From Aquipluma nitroreducens (GTDB lineage: Bacteria > Bacteroidota > Bacteroidia > Bacteroidales > Prolixibacteraceae), in the NCBI RefSeq assembly GCF_009689585.1, contig NZ_AP018694.1:5509501-5573500 (forward strand): a stretch of DNA of 64,000 bases. The letters run 5' to 3'. Positions within the stretch are counted from its first letter, which is position 1. Each line of letters starts with the position of its first letter. The notes under the pieces are model-generated. The model was not told the origin of the DNA, ran no database searches, and saw only the letters and a list, made by a program, of their open reading frames with translations. This document shows positions 8,547 through 16,632 of the stretch, one piece after another. The position numbers were made by a program, and so were the translations under genes.

Positions 8547-9896
8547 TTAAACGATACTTTTCCCTTCTTTTATTTTTTCCATTCGTAAACCTGCCTGAAT
8601 ATCTTTTTTTTCAATAATTCGGTTGTTTCTTCCCAAACATTTTAAAATACTGTAATGCAAAACATTAATAATAGATGCTGCACTTAGTTCATGTTGTTCA
8701 GCTAAAACTTCCAGATCAACATCTTCGGCATATTTAAATTCGTTGGTTATCGATTTCTTCCATAAGATGTGCCTGTTGTGTGCATCCGGAAGATCAAAAT
8801 CCAACACAAGTTGAAATCGCCTGAAGAAAGCTTCGTCGATATTCTTTTTAAAATTTGAACACAGAATAACCAATCCGTCAAAATCTTCCATACGTTGAAG
8901 TAAATAAGATACTTCCTGATTGGCATAGCGGTCATGCGAATCTGTTGTTTTACTCCTTTTACCGAAAAGGGCATCTGCCTCGTCAAAAAATAGAATCCAG
9001 TTTTTCGACTCTGCCATGTTAAAAACACCAGATAAGTTTTTCTCGGTTTCTCCGATGAATTTCGAAACAACCATTGACAGATCGACCCGATAAACATCCA
9101 TTTTAAAATGTTTTCCAAGGAGACTCGCTGTTAATGTTTTCCCAGTTCCTGGCGGCCCCGTGAAAAGCACTTTAAATCCTGGTTTAATCTTTTTTCCAAA
9201 TTGGTAATCAGTTTTCAGTATTTTACCATGTAGCACATAATCTTTAATCTCTTCGAGTCCCAGTTGCACCTGTTCAGTGACCACGAGATCGTCCCATTCC
9301 TGCGGGGTGGTTATTCGTTTGGCAGGAAAACCTGGGCTAAAATCAGGTTTATATTCATCTCCGACAGTTAATAATGATAAATATTCCTGAGAAATAGAAA
9401 GCATTCCGTACAAAAGAGGTTCGTTGGTCGATGAGCGCTCGAGTGATAGAATTCCGTTACGCAGGAAAAAATGTTCTTTGGAAAATAGGGTTAACGACTC
9501 AAATCTTTTTTCCAGATTGGCGCCAACAAGCAGAAAGATCGCAGTTTCTCCAGTTGGAAGATAACCTTTGTGTTTGTCGTATCGAATTCCGCCAAATTCG
9601 GTAAAAGGTATATCGTAAAGTGTATTTTTCATGTGCAGCAAATCCAGCATCGATGGTTTTACATGAGGAATCAATGCCAGAATTAAAACCAGCCTTTCGG
9701 CCAAATTCATTGAATGCTCTTTGATTAATCTGGCGTAAGGCGAATGCTGATTTTCAACGGATGGCAGAGGTAAATTCCAGATTTCTTCTTCAGTGACAGA
9801 TTGTTCAAAGCTGATTTTGCCCCTTAACAAAATCAGTTGTTGAAACCATTCAAGTTCCATTTCAATGGTTTTTGCATTTTCTGAATTTATACTCAT
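8547..9896 (-). CDS. AAA+ ATPase of eCIS (Afp15-like)
   Basis: The 449-aa protein has an N-terminal domain of about 200 residues typical of Afp15/Pvc15 ATPases, then an AAA+ core: Walker A GPPGTGKT at 247-254, Walker B ILFFDEAD at 301-308, sensor-like ILCSN near 344, and arginine finger FFRRF near 357-361. Afp15-type ATPases are needed for particle assembly or cargo loading. It is the first minus-strand gene of the locus, separated from the DUF4255 gene by the opposite-strand membrane protein, so it probably has its own promoter. Confidence 0.93.
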   Translation of the reverse strand: MSINSENAKTIEMELEWFQQLILLRGKISFEQSVTEEEIWNLPLPSVENQHSPYARLIKEHSMNLAERLVLILALIPHVKPSMLDLLHMKNTLYDIPFTEFGGIRYDKHKGYLPTGETAIFLLVGANLEKRFESLTLFSKEHFFLRNGILSLERSSTNEPLLYGMLSISQEYLSLLTVGDEYKPDFSPGFPAKRITTPQEWDDLVVTEQVQLGLEEIKDYVLHGKILKTDYQFGKKIKPGFKVLFTGPPGTGKTLTASLLGKHFKMDVYRVDLSMVVSKFIGETEKNLSGVFNMAESKNWILFFDEADALFGKRSKTTDSHDRYANQEVSYLLQRMEDFDGLVILCSNFKKNIDEAFFRRFQLVLDFDLPDAHNRHILWKKSITNEFKYAEDVDLEVLAEQHELSAASIINVLHYSILKCLGRNNRIIEKKDIQAGLRMEKIKEGKSIV

Positions 9897-9952
9897 TTAC
9901 TGATTGTATTAGGGTTGCTTCTGTGATATAAACAGATGAGCCGGAGATTGTT

Positions 9953-9960
9953 CAAAATTA
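9953..9960 (-). promoter_or_regulatory. Possible -7 box (TAATTTTG) for the eCIS ATPase
   Basis: Read on the minus strand this is a perfect TAnnTTTG octamer about 57 bp before the ATG at 9896. The nearest minus-strand TTG (9989-9987) is 26 bp upstream, slightly beyond the usual 17-23 spacing. It is the only exact match I see close to the ATPase start. Confidence 0.35.
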
Positions 9961-10164
9961 GAGAACAGATATTTTTTAATTTGAAGCAACAATAGGAGAG
10001 TTTATCAGCTATAAAATAATTTTAGACCTTGAAGTTCGAAGGGTTCTAACTTTCTGGATTTAAATGCATTTTTCAAGCAAAAGTAAAGTGGAGTTGGAAC
10101 TCAACGCAAGTATAAAACTTAAAACTTTAGTTTTGAATTACGGTAAAATGCAGTTATAAAATAG

Positions 10165-10195
10165 AAAAGGATTATCAGAGCCTGATAATCCTTTT
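10165..10195. terminator. Strong hairpin in the spacer, terminator-like in both directions
   Basis: A 14-bp perfect stem (AAAAGGATTATCAG pairing with CTGATAATCCTTTT) has a 3-nt AGC loop. It ends in a T-run on the plus strand and also reads as stem plus T-run on the minus strand. It sits between two divergent genes (ATPase leftward, trhO rightward), so it does not end either one. It may terminate a short RNA made within the 9897-10796 spacer or shield the divergent promoters. Confidence 0.65.
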
Positions 10196-10544
10196 TCAAA
10201 TTTAGTTTAGTTCGATCGGAAAATAGATATTGGTTAAAAGAGAAAAGGTTCATTATTTTTAAACCGTCACGAATATAATAGTTATTCATAACTCTTTTTA
10301 AGAATTTTTAAGAATTTATTAATGTTGAAAATCTAAATGAAATACAGCACGCATAAATATCTGTTTTTCAGCGTACATTTTTTTTTCATATGTTTTATAA
10401 TATCATAACGGCCTCTACGTTATAACGCCGGTTAAACATGAAAAGCACATTTTTGGTAAATGCATTCGTGCATAAAACCGCTCTGGCAACTTCATAAAAT
10501 GATTTTAACCATAAATATCAGGGAATTCGCTTTTAAGAATAGGT

Positions 10545-10650
10545 GTTAGCACTACGCGCCTCTGGTAAATTCCATTCTTGTTTTTTCTACCCATACTAAC
10601 GGCGCTACGCGCCTAAAAAAGTCGCGTTAGCGACAACAGTATGGTAGAAA
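10545..10650. repeat. Nested palindromic repeat unit
   Basis: An outer inverted pair (TTTCTACCCATACT at 10584-10597 with AGTATGGTAGAAA at 10638-10650, one bulged C) encloses two smaller GC-rich hairpins: GGCGC-TAC-GCGCC at 10601-10613 and GTCGC-GTTA-GCGAC at 10621-10634. A second GC-CTACGCGCCT copy lies at 10549-10561. The unit is much richer in GC than its surroundings. It resembles a REP-like dispersed element more than a regulatory site of the next gene. Confidence 0.6.
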
Positions 10651-10660
10651 TTATATCAGA

Positions 10661-10701
10661 ACTAAACCCATTTCTCCGCATTGCGGCGAAATGGGTTTAG
10701 T
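10661..10701. repeat. Perfect 14-bp inverted repeat with inner hairpin
   Basis: ACTAAACCCATTTC at 10661-10674 pairs perfectly with GAAATGGGTTTAGT at 10688-10701, and the 13-nt loop itself contains CCGC/GCGG. There is no T-run on the plus strand. It lies about 95 bp upstream of trhO and directly follows the nested repeat at 10545-10650. The rest of the 9897-10796 spacer shows no coding signal. Confidence 0.6.
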
Positions 10702-10771
10702 TTATAATGAAGTTTTAAAGCGATTTCCATGAATAAAAGATCTGTTAATCTTAAATTAATTGACATTTTTT

Positions 10772-10779
10772 TACCTTTG
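10772..10779 (+). promoter_or_regulatory. -7 box (TACCTTTG) of the trhO promoter
   Basis: A perfect TAnnTTTG element lies 17 bp before the ATG of trhO and implies a very short leader. A TTG at the -33 position is not evident at the usual spacing. The position just ahead of the gene makes this one of the better promoter candidates in the window. Confidence 0.5.
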
Positions 10780-10796
10780 CCGCAAAAGGAATTACC

Positions 10797-11828
10797 ATGC
10801 GTTTATATAATATTGTCGATAGTAAAGTATTAAAAGAAGCTCTTTTATCTGAGACGTTTATCAGGAAAACCATATCCTTCTACCGATATTTCATCATCGA
10901 TAACCCACAACAATTTCGCGATCAGGTTTATCAGGATTGGGTCGACTTGAATTGTTTTGGCCGGATATACATTGCCCGTGAAGGAATTAATGCTCAAATG
11001 AGTGTTCCGGAAGCTAATTATGAGGCGTTTCTTGAAACATTATCTAAATACCCAATCTTTGACAAAATTCCAGTGAAATTTGCCATCGAAGACAACGGAA
11101 AATCGTTTTATAAACTAACAATCAAGGTTCGGCCAAAGCTAGTTGCTGATGGGTTAGACGATGATGCATTTGATGTTACCAATGTCGGACGACACCTGAG
11201 CGCAGAAGAGTTTCATCATCTGGTTGAATCCGGAGAGCATATTTTAGTGGATATGCGTAATCATTACGAATCGGAAATAGGACATTTTAAAGGCGCAATT
11301 TGCCCCGAAACCGATACTTTCAGGGACGAAATTAATCTGGTGACAGAAATGTTGGCCGACCAGAAGGATCGTAAAGTTTTATTGTATTGCACTGGAGGAA
11401 TTCGCTGCGAAAAGGCCAGTGCTTATCTGAAACACCATGGATTTGCTGATGTAAATCAGTTGCATGGCGGAATATTGGAATATGCCCGCCAACTCAAACA
11501 ATTGAATCTCGAACCAAATTTTATCGGTAAAAATTTTGTTTTCGATGAACGATTGGGCGAATCAGTTAACGGACAAATCATCTCGCATTGTCACCAATGT
11601 GGCAAATTATGCGATACTCACGCCAATTGTGACAACGAATTGTGTCATTTGTTGTTTATTCAATGTCCGGAATGTGCCGAAAAATATGAAAAATGCTGTT
11701 CTGTAGAGTGTCGCGATGTGAAAAATGCCTCAGTTTCTGAAAAAGAACTCTTCAGGATTAAAAACAAGAGGAAGTTTGGGAATAGCCGTCATTACCGAAA
11801 AAGCTTTCTCCTTGCGAAAAAAGAATAG
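10797..11828 (+). CDS. trhO: tRNA uridine(34) hydroxylase, rhodanese family
   Basis: The 343-aa protein matches TrhO/YceA, which makes 5-hydroxyuridine at the wobble position of tRNA using oxygen. An N-terminal UPF0176-type domain covers about 1-120 (REGINAQMSVP motif at 61-71). A rhodanese domain covers about 130-235 with the active-site loop CTGGIRCEKA starting at Cys198. A Cys-rich, probably zinc-binding C-terminal segment covers 260-310 (CHQCGKLC, CPECAEKYEKCC). It is followed 30 bp later by a dihydrouridine synthase, so the two form a tRNA-modification pair. Confidence 0.93.
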   Translation: MRLYNIVDSKVLKEALLSETFIRKTISFYRYFIIDNPQQFRDQVYQDWVDLNCFGRIYIAREGINAQMSVPEANYEAFLETLSKYPIFDKIPVKFAIEDNGKSFYKLTIKVRPKLVADGLDDDAFDVTNVGRHLSAEEFHHLVESGEHILVDMRNHYESEIGHFKGAICPETDTFRDEINLVTEMLADQKDRKVLLYCTGGIRCEKASAYLKHHGFADVNQLHGGILEYARQLKQLNLEPNFIGKNFVFDERLGESVNGQIISHCHQCGKLCDTHANCDNELCHLLFIQCPECAEKYEKCCSVECRDVKNASVSEKELFRIKNKRKFGNSRHYRKSFLLAKKE

Positions 11829-11858
11829 TTTTGTCCCCGAATAAAAAAACGATTGAAT

Positions 11859-12845
11859 ATGTCAAATTTCTGGGATGAAATTCAGAAGCCCATATTTGCC
11901 TTAGCGCCCATGGAAGATGTTACGGATACTTCTTTCCGTGAAATTGTTGCCCGGCTTGCCGATCCGAAATATCTTTCGATTCTCTACACCGAATTTACCT
12001 CTGTCGATGGAATGAATCATCCGGTTGGCAAGCTCAGGGTGGGAGAGCGGCTGATCGTTAGCGAATCTGAACGTCAAGTGCTGAATCAGAAGAACATCAA
12101 ACTGATTGCGCAGATTTGGGGCAAAAAGCCTGAGCTATTTCATAAAATTGCCGCAGAAATTACTTCGGAATACAACTTTGACGGGTTGGACATCAATATG
12201 GGTTGCCCGGTAAAAAATGTAGTTAAAAACGGCTGTTGCTCAGCACTGATCAATGAACCAAACCTGGCAAAAGAAATTGTGCTGGCAACGAAAGAAGCCA
12301 CTCATTTGCCGGTTTCAGTGAAGACCCGCACCGGAATAAGAACTCACGATACCGAATCATGGATCGCCAATTTACTGGAAACGAAACCGGCGGCGATCAT
12401 TCTTCACGGAAGGACCCAAAAACAACAATCTGATGGATTAGCTGATTGGGATGAAATAGCAAAAGGTGCAAGAATGCGAGATCAGATTAATCCGGAAACC
12501 AAATTTCTGGGAAATGGCGATGTCATGTCTGTAGCTCAGGGAGAAGATCTTTGCCAAAAATACCAACTCGACGGCATCATGGTTGGTCGTGGCATTTTCC
12601 ACAATCCATGGTTTTTTAATCCGTCGTACACATCGCCGTTGAAGACTGAAAAACTCCAGCAATTACTGCTTCATACTCAGCTTTTTGAAAAAAGTTGGGG
12701 CAACCAAAAGAATATCAACATACTAAACCGGTTTTATAAAATTTACACCAACGACTTTCCGGGAGCAGCCAAACTACGTGCCGATTTAATGGAAGCCAAA
12801 ACATTTGAAGAAGTTTACCGGATTGTTCATCGTGAAATCGTGTAA
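11859..12845 (+). CDS. dus: tRNA-dihydrouridine synthase
   Basis: A 328-aa FMN-dependent TIM-barrel enzyme that reduces uridine to dihydrouridine in tRNA. Family motifs are APMEDVTD near residue 15, the catalytic DINMGCPVKNVVKNGCCSAL region (the second Cys of NGCC is the proton donor), VKTRTG, and ILHGRTQKQ for phosphate/FMN binding. The ATG at 11859 is preferred over a TTG two codons upstream because the product then starts right at the conserved N-terminus. It is downstream of trhO in the same direction and probably cotranscribed. Which Dus subfamily it belongs to cannot be decided here. Confidence 0.93.
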   Translation: MSNFWDEIQKPIFALAPMEDVTDTSFREIVARLADPKYLSILYTEFTSVDGMNHPVGKLRVGERLIVSESERQVLNQKNIKLIAQIWGKKPELFHKIAAEITSEYNFDGLDINMGCPVKNVVKNGCCSALINEPNLAKEIVLATKEATHLPVSVKTRTGIRTHDTESWIANLLETKPAAIILHGRTQKQQSDGLADWDEIAKGARMRDQINPETKFLGNGDVMSVAQGEDLCQKYQLDGIMVGRGIFHNPWFFNPSYTSPLKTEKLQQLLLHTQLFEKSWGNQKNINILNRFYKIYTNDFPGAAKLRADLMEAKTFEEVYRIVHREIV

Positions 12846-12938
12846 TTCTCTTCTTACCGTTTTTTGTCAATTACTCTTCATTTTCAGAATTCACATATCC
12901 AGTTTTGTACAAAAGACTAATTTAAAGCCTTGTTTCTT

Positions 12939-12953
12939 AAGTTAAATTAACTT
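12939..12953. promoter_or_regulatory. 15-bp perfect palindrome upstream of the PepSY gene
   Basis: AAGTTAA-A-TTAACTT is perfectly symmetric and lies in the 12846-13134 spacer, about 180 bp before the PepSY gene. It could bind a dimeric repressor, but the sequence is low in complexity and the distance is long. The rest of this spacer shows no gene or terminator. Confidence 0.25.
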
Positions 12954-13134
12954 TATTTTGAAACAGCAAAAACTACAGAGCATTAAAAATCAGGATAATG
13001 ATCTATGTTATTCGTGCCTGTATTTTAGCAGCTCGCAAAAAAAAAAATGAAACAAGCCATTGAAAAGACTTTTCCAACACAGGAATGATTTTTTGGAGAG
13101 TTTTTCAGGCTATTACAGAACGAATTACAGACAG

Positions 13135-13689
13135 ATGAATATTCGGAAATCGTTACGATCGCTTCACCGCGATTTTGGTTATTTGGTGGTGGGTATCACA
13201 TTTATTTATACCGTTTCGGGCATTGCTATGAATCACCGGCAGGACTGGAATCCACACTACTCGCTGATTACAGAAGGTGTCACAGTTCCGGCTACCGATC
13301 AAATGGAATATTCGAAAACTGAGATTAGCTCGTTACTTGCGAAGTTCACTAATCGACTGGTCTACAAAAAGCATTTCATTACGAAAGATGCCACCATCAA
13401 GATATTTGTAGAGGAAGGAACTGTGATTTATACACCTTTGGAAGGAACTGCCGAACTTGAATTATTGAAAAAACGTCCGTTTTGGTTTCAGATCAACAGA
13501 ATTCATTTAGCTCAAACCGACAGACTGTGGATCTGGATTTCGGATGCCATGGCTGCTTTCCTTTTGTTTGTGGCCATTTCTGGATTATTTTTGCTGAAAG
13601 GAAAATACGGAATAAAAGGCAGGGGACTTTGGCTCACTTCCATTGGAATTGTTATTCCTCTGGTTATCATCTTCTTTTATTTAAACTGA
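13135..13689 (+). CDS. PepSY-associated transmembrane protein
   Basis: The 184-aa protein starts MNIRKSLRSLHRDFGYLVVG, the hallmark of PepSY-TM proteins with an RxxHR/H motif at the first helix. It has a transmembrane helix at about 17-36, a periplasmic PepSY-like domain, then two helices (about 125-145 and 155-180). An upstream in-frame TTG at 13060 would add 25 non-conserved residues, so the ATG at 13135 is chosen. It is followed 20 bp later by an OB-fold lipoprotein and the two are likely an operon. The family is often linked to iron or redox membrane functions; the substrate here is unknown. Confidence 0.85.
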   Translation: MNIRKSLRSLHRDFGYLVVGITFIYTVSGIAMNHRQDWNPHYSLITEGVTVPATDQMEYSKTEISSLLAKFTNRLVYKKHFITKDATIKIFVEEGTVIYTPLEGTAELELLKKRPFWFQINRIHLAQTDRLWIWISDAMAAFLLFVAISGLFLLKGKYGIKGRGLWLTSIGIVIPLVIIFFYLN

Positions 13690-13709
13690 ACACACTAAAT
13701 AAATATACT

Positions 13710-14279
13710 ATGAAAAGAACATTAGGAGTACTTTTAAGTTTGATTGTGCTTTTTTCATGCACCAATCAGACCAAACAGAAAAAAGACGAAAAATCGACTG
13801 AATTAACGGTTTTGACCGTTGATGAACTTCAGGCTCAAGGGAAAGACCTTGTTGGAAAGGAAGTTTTGGTAAAAGGCACCGTAACACACGTTTGTAAAGA
13901 GGCTGGAGCCCGTTGCTTTATTATGGGAAGTACCGAAGATGTCAGCGTTCGGATTGAAGCTGGTAGAATTGGCTCATTTACTCAGGAACAAATGGGAAGC
14001 GACATCCTGGTTCGTGGTACACTTCAGGAAGTTCAGCTTGACGAAAGCGATCTGGCTGAAATGGAAAAATCTGCGGCTGCCGGTGAATCGGCCAATAAAG
14101 ACCATGCTTTGGGTCATGATGGACCTGCCTTGCATTCGGTCGACGGTGGAAACCACGATAGCATTAATCAGGCAAAAAAACTTGAAGACATGAATCAAAA
14201 ACTTGCAGAAAGTAAAGAAGCTTATGTCCCGGTTTATTACATCGACGGATTGGAATTGGTTAAAGCAAAAGTCGATTAA
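13710..14279 (+). CDS. OB-fold lipoprotein
   Basis: The 189-aa protein has a lipoprotein signal (MKRTLGVLLSLIVLFSC, Cys17 lipidated). A single OB-like domain covers about 30-115 and contains the strands GKEVLVKGTVTHVCKEAG, RCFIMG and DILVRGTLQEVQL. The two Cys residues in the OB core (VCKEAGARC) could form a disulfide or bind a ligand. A charged, His-containing linker (DHALGHDGPALH) precedes a short C-terminal strand. It probably works at the periplasmic face with the upstream PepSY protein. The function is unknown. The frame also runs upstream into the PepSY gene, but codon context and the signal peptide fix the ATG at 13710. Confidence 0.85.
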   Translation: MKRTLGVLLSLIVLFSCTNQTKQKKDEKSTELTVLTVDELQAQGKDLVGKEVLVKGTVTHVCKEAGARCFIMGSTEDVSVRIEAGRIGSFTQEQMGSDILVRGTLQEVQLDESDLAEMEKSAAAGESANKDHALGHDGPALHSVDGGNHDSINQAKKLEDMNQKLAESKEAYVPVYYIDGLELVKAKVD

Positions 14280-14366
14280 GGAAATAAACGGTTACTTTCA
14301 GTAAACCCATAAAAGTATAAGCCATTCAATTACTTGAATCAATCAGGAAATTGACTGGCTTGTTTG

Positions 14367-14735
14367 TTATTTCTGGGTTTCAGGAAGAAAATTGAGCGAA
14401 ACTGAGTTTACACAATGACGAGTATTTTTTGAAGTAAATCCTTCACCAACGAAAACGTGACCTAAATGAGCGCCACATTGAGCACAGGTAATTTCAGTCC
14501 TTCGTCCATCCGCATCAGTGGTCCGCTTTACTGCTCCTTCAATTTCATCGTCAAAACTTGGCCAGCCACAATGGGCATCAAACTTATCAGCTGAGCGATA
14601 AAGTGGGGCATTGCATTTCTTGCATAAATACGCTCCGGCGTCAGTGTTTTGATAATAAATTCCGGTAAAAGGTCTTTCCGTTCCTTTACCTTCAATTACA
14701 TAGCTTTCATATTCAGTAAGTTCATTGAATTTCAT
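14367..14735 (-). CDS. msrB: Peptide-methionine (R)-S-oxide reductase
   Basis: A 122-aa MsrB that repairs R-methionine sulfoxide. It has two CxxC zinc pairs (CKKCNAPLY near 40, CAQCGAHLG near 85), the FDAHCGWPSFDDEI core, GHVF, and the catalytic RHCVNSVSL near the end. The ATG at 14735 is chosen because the family begins at this LTEYE region; an upstream start would add 23 unsupported residues. It is a monofunctional MsrB with no MsrA domain. It is convergent with the OB lipoprotein gene and monocistronic. Confidence 0.94.
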   Translation of the reverse strand: MKFNELTEYESYVIEGKGTERPFTGIYYQNTDAGAYLCKKCNAPLYRSADKFDAHCGWPSFDDEIEGAVKRTTDADGRRTEITCAQCGAHLGHVFVGEGFTSKNTRHCVNSVSLNFLPETQK

Positions 14736-14931
14736 TGAGGTACATTTTTGTTTGCGTATGTGTTGTCCATTCGTTATTGGTGCCAATTGCACCTGCTTTA
14801 TCACCTATTCTCAAAGCATATACAACTCAGACTCCTCTATTGTTTATTAAAAGATCAACAATTTAATAGGATAGCCTGAAAACTCAAATCTCCTGGAGAC
14901 GGGTAAATGTTGTATCTTTCGCAAAAAAAAG

Positions 14932-15501
14932 ATGAAACGACTATTTACATACTTTCTTCAGGGACTATTGCTTTTGGGACCTTTGGCAGTGACGCTTTAT
15001 AGTGTTTATCTGATGTTCAACTATGCCGACCGATTGATTGGTGACCCATTGAAAGAGCATTATCAGCTTGATATTCCGGGAATTGGAATTGTTGTATTGT
15101 TTGTATCACTGACACTTCTCGGGCTAATCGGACAAACCATAATCGTAAAACCATTTACCTGGTTTACCCGCAGGCTTCTGAAACGCTTACCATTATTGAA
15201 TGTTATCTATAGTTCAATCAATGATTTATTTACAGCATTTGTTGGGAAGGAGAAAAAATTCACCGTACCTGTCAGAGTTTGTATGGACAAGGAAAACAAT
15301 TTATGGAAGATTGGGTTTATTACTGAAAAAAAATTGAACGAATTTGGAATGGACGGCATGGTTGCTGTTTATTTTCCCTTTTCATACAGCATTAATGGCG
15401 AAATGATGATGGTTCCCGAAAATTCGGTGATACATATTGACTTAAGCCCTTCGGAAGTGATGAAGTTTGTGGTTTCGGGTGGAGTGACTAAAATTAATTG
15501 A
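14932..15501 (+). CDS. DUF502 family membrane protein
   Basis: The 189-aa protein has two N-terminal transmembrane helices (about 5-28 and 48-70) separated by a short loop, then a soluble beta-rich domain beginning KPFTWFTRRLLKRLPLLNVIYSSINDL. The layout and the LPLLNVIYSSIND-like motif fit DUF502. The role is unknown; family members occur widely and often beside membrane transport genes. The stop is 1 bp from the terC start, so the two are translationally close and form an operon. A near-consensus box (TATCTTTC) lies about 20 bp before the ATG. Confidence 0.85.
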   Translation: MKRLFTYFLQGLLLLGPLAVTLYSVYLMFNYADRLIGDPLKEHYQLDIPGIGIVVLFVSLTLLGLIGQTIIVKPFTWFTRRLLKRLPLLNVIYSSINDLFTAFVGKEKKFTVPVRVCMDKENNLWKIGFITEKKLNEFGMDGMVAVYFPFSYSINGEMMMVPENSVIHIDLSPSEVMKFVVSGGVTKIN

Positions 15502-15502
15502 T

Positions 15503-16558
15503 ATGCCTACAGAAATATTGTTAATGGGTGGATTTTTATTCATGATCATCATTGTTTTGATGGTTGATTTGTTGGTGGTTGGACGAAACTCGCACATTGT
15601 TTCCACCAAGGAGGCCTTGATTTGGTCAAGCATTTGGTTCGCTCTCTCAATGGGATTTTATGCGTTCCTGAAATTTTATGGGCATATGCTTCACGGTATA
15701 GAAACACCAGCCGAATTATCGGAGGTTATCAGCAAATATGCTCCCGGGCTCAAATTCAGTTCATCTGATTTTGAAGGTATGGTTTCTGAATATCGCGAAA
15801 ATATGTCAATGAGTTACCTGGCTGGTTACTTTATCGAGCAAACGCTTTCTATCGATAATGTTTTCGTTATACTGCTTGTTCTTCAGGGATTTTCAGTTCC
15901 GCAAAAAAACTATAAAACCGTTTTGTTTTGGGGTGTACTGGGCGCCATCATTTTAAGGTTTATCTTCATATTTGCCGGAGCTGCCCTCATTCATAAATTC
16001 TCCTGGATACTCTATGTTTTTGGCGGGTTTCTAGTGTTTCAAGGTATCAAAATATTGGTAAAGAAGGATGGTGACGAAAAAGATCCGCATGATTCCCCCA
16101 TTGTGAAATTCCTTTCGAGGTACCTCAATATTTCCAAAGAATATCATGGAGACAAGTTTGCCTATAACTACAACAAAAAAGTATATTTTACGCCGTTAAT
16201 GCTTGTGGTAGTTCTGGTTGAGTTTACTGATGTGATTTTTGCTCTCGACTCTATTCCAGCTGTATTCTCTGTTTCACTCGATCCATTTGTAGTATTCTTT
16301 TCGAATATTTTCGCCATCATTGGGCTCCGCTCACTGTTCTTCCTGTTGGCCAATATGGTCGATAAATTCAGGTTCCTGAATATTGGGGTGAGCATCTTAC
16401 TGATTTTTGTAGGGGTAAAATTGCTGGCTCACAACTGGCTCGACGAGATTGGTTTTAAATCATCGTACTCACTTTATTTTATTGCAGCCACGCTAGTCTT
16501 GAGTGTTGTACTTTCGGCTCTGTTTCCGGAGAAGGATAAAGTAGGAAAAAGTCATTAG
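15503..16558 (+). CDS. TerC/Alx family membrane protein
   Basis: The 351-aa polytopic protein has about eight to nine helices and the TerC hallmarks: acidic residues inside helices in FIEQTLSIDNVFVILLVLQ (about 112-130) and LVEFTDVIFALDSIPAVFSVS (about 238-258). Members of this family export manganese or handle tellurite and metal stress (Alx/TerC). It follows DUF502 by 1 bp. I did not see a yybP-ykoY type leader upstream. Substrate assignment to Mn2+ is family-based inference. Confidence 0.9.
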   Translation: MPTEILLMGGFLFMIIIVLMVDLLVVGRNSHIVSTKEALIWSSIWFALSMGFYAFLKFYGHMLHGIETPAELSEVISKYAPGLKFSSSDFEGMVSEYRENMSMSYLAGYFIEQTLSIDNVFVILLVLQGFSVPQKNYKTVLFWGVLGAIILRFIFIFAGAALIHKFSWILYVFGGFLVFQGIKILVKKDGDEKDPHDSPIVKFLSRYLNISKEYHGDKFAYNYNKKVYFTPLMLVVVLVEFTDVIFALDSIPAVFSVSLDPFVVFFSNIFAIIGLRSLFFLLANMVDKFRFLNIGVSILLIFVGVKLLAHNWLDEIGFKSSYSLYFIAATLVLSVVLSALFPEKDKVGKSH

Positions 16559-16632
16559 TCATCAGAAAAGGAAAGCGTCATTAGGAAACGAGAAAAACCT
16601 TTCCAAATGAGTTTTTTCCAATGACTATACTT

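Noticed and set aside
1-9896. Contractile prophage
   Set aside because: There are no capsid, portal, terminase, lysis or integrase genes in view, and an Afp15-like ATPase and DUF4255 cap are present. Only the left flank remains unseen.
10661-10701. Rho-independent terminator upstream of trhO
   Set aside because: The stem is perfect, but no T-run follows on the plus strand and no gene ends there, so it was listed as a repeat.
13482-14279. Long frame starting inside the PepSY gene
   Set aside because: The first 76 residues are an out-of-frame reading of the PepSY gene. The lipoprotein signal beginning at ATG 13710 is the natural start.
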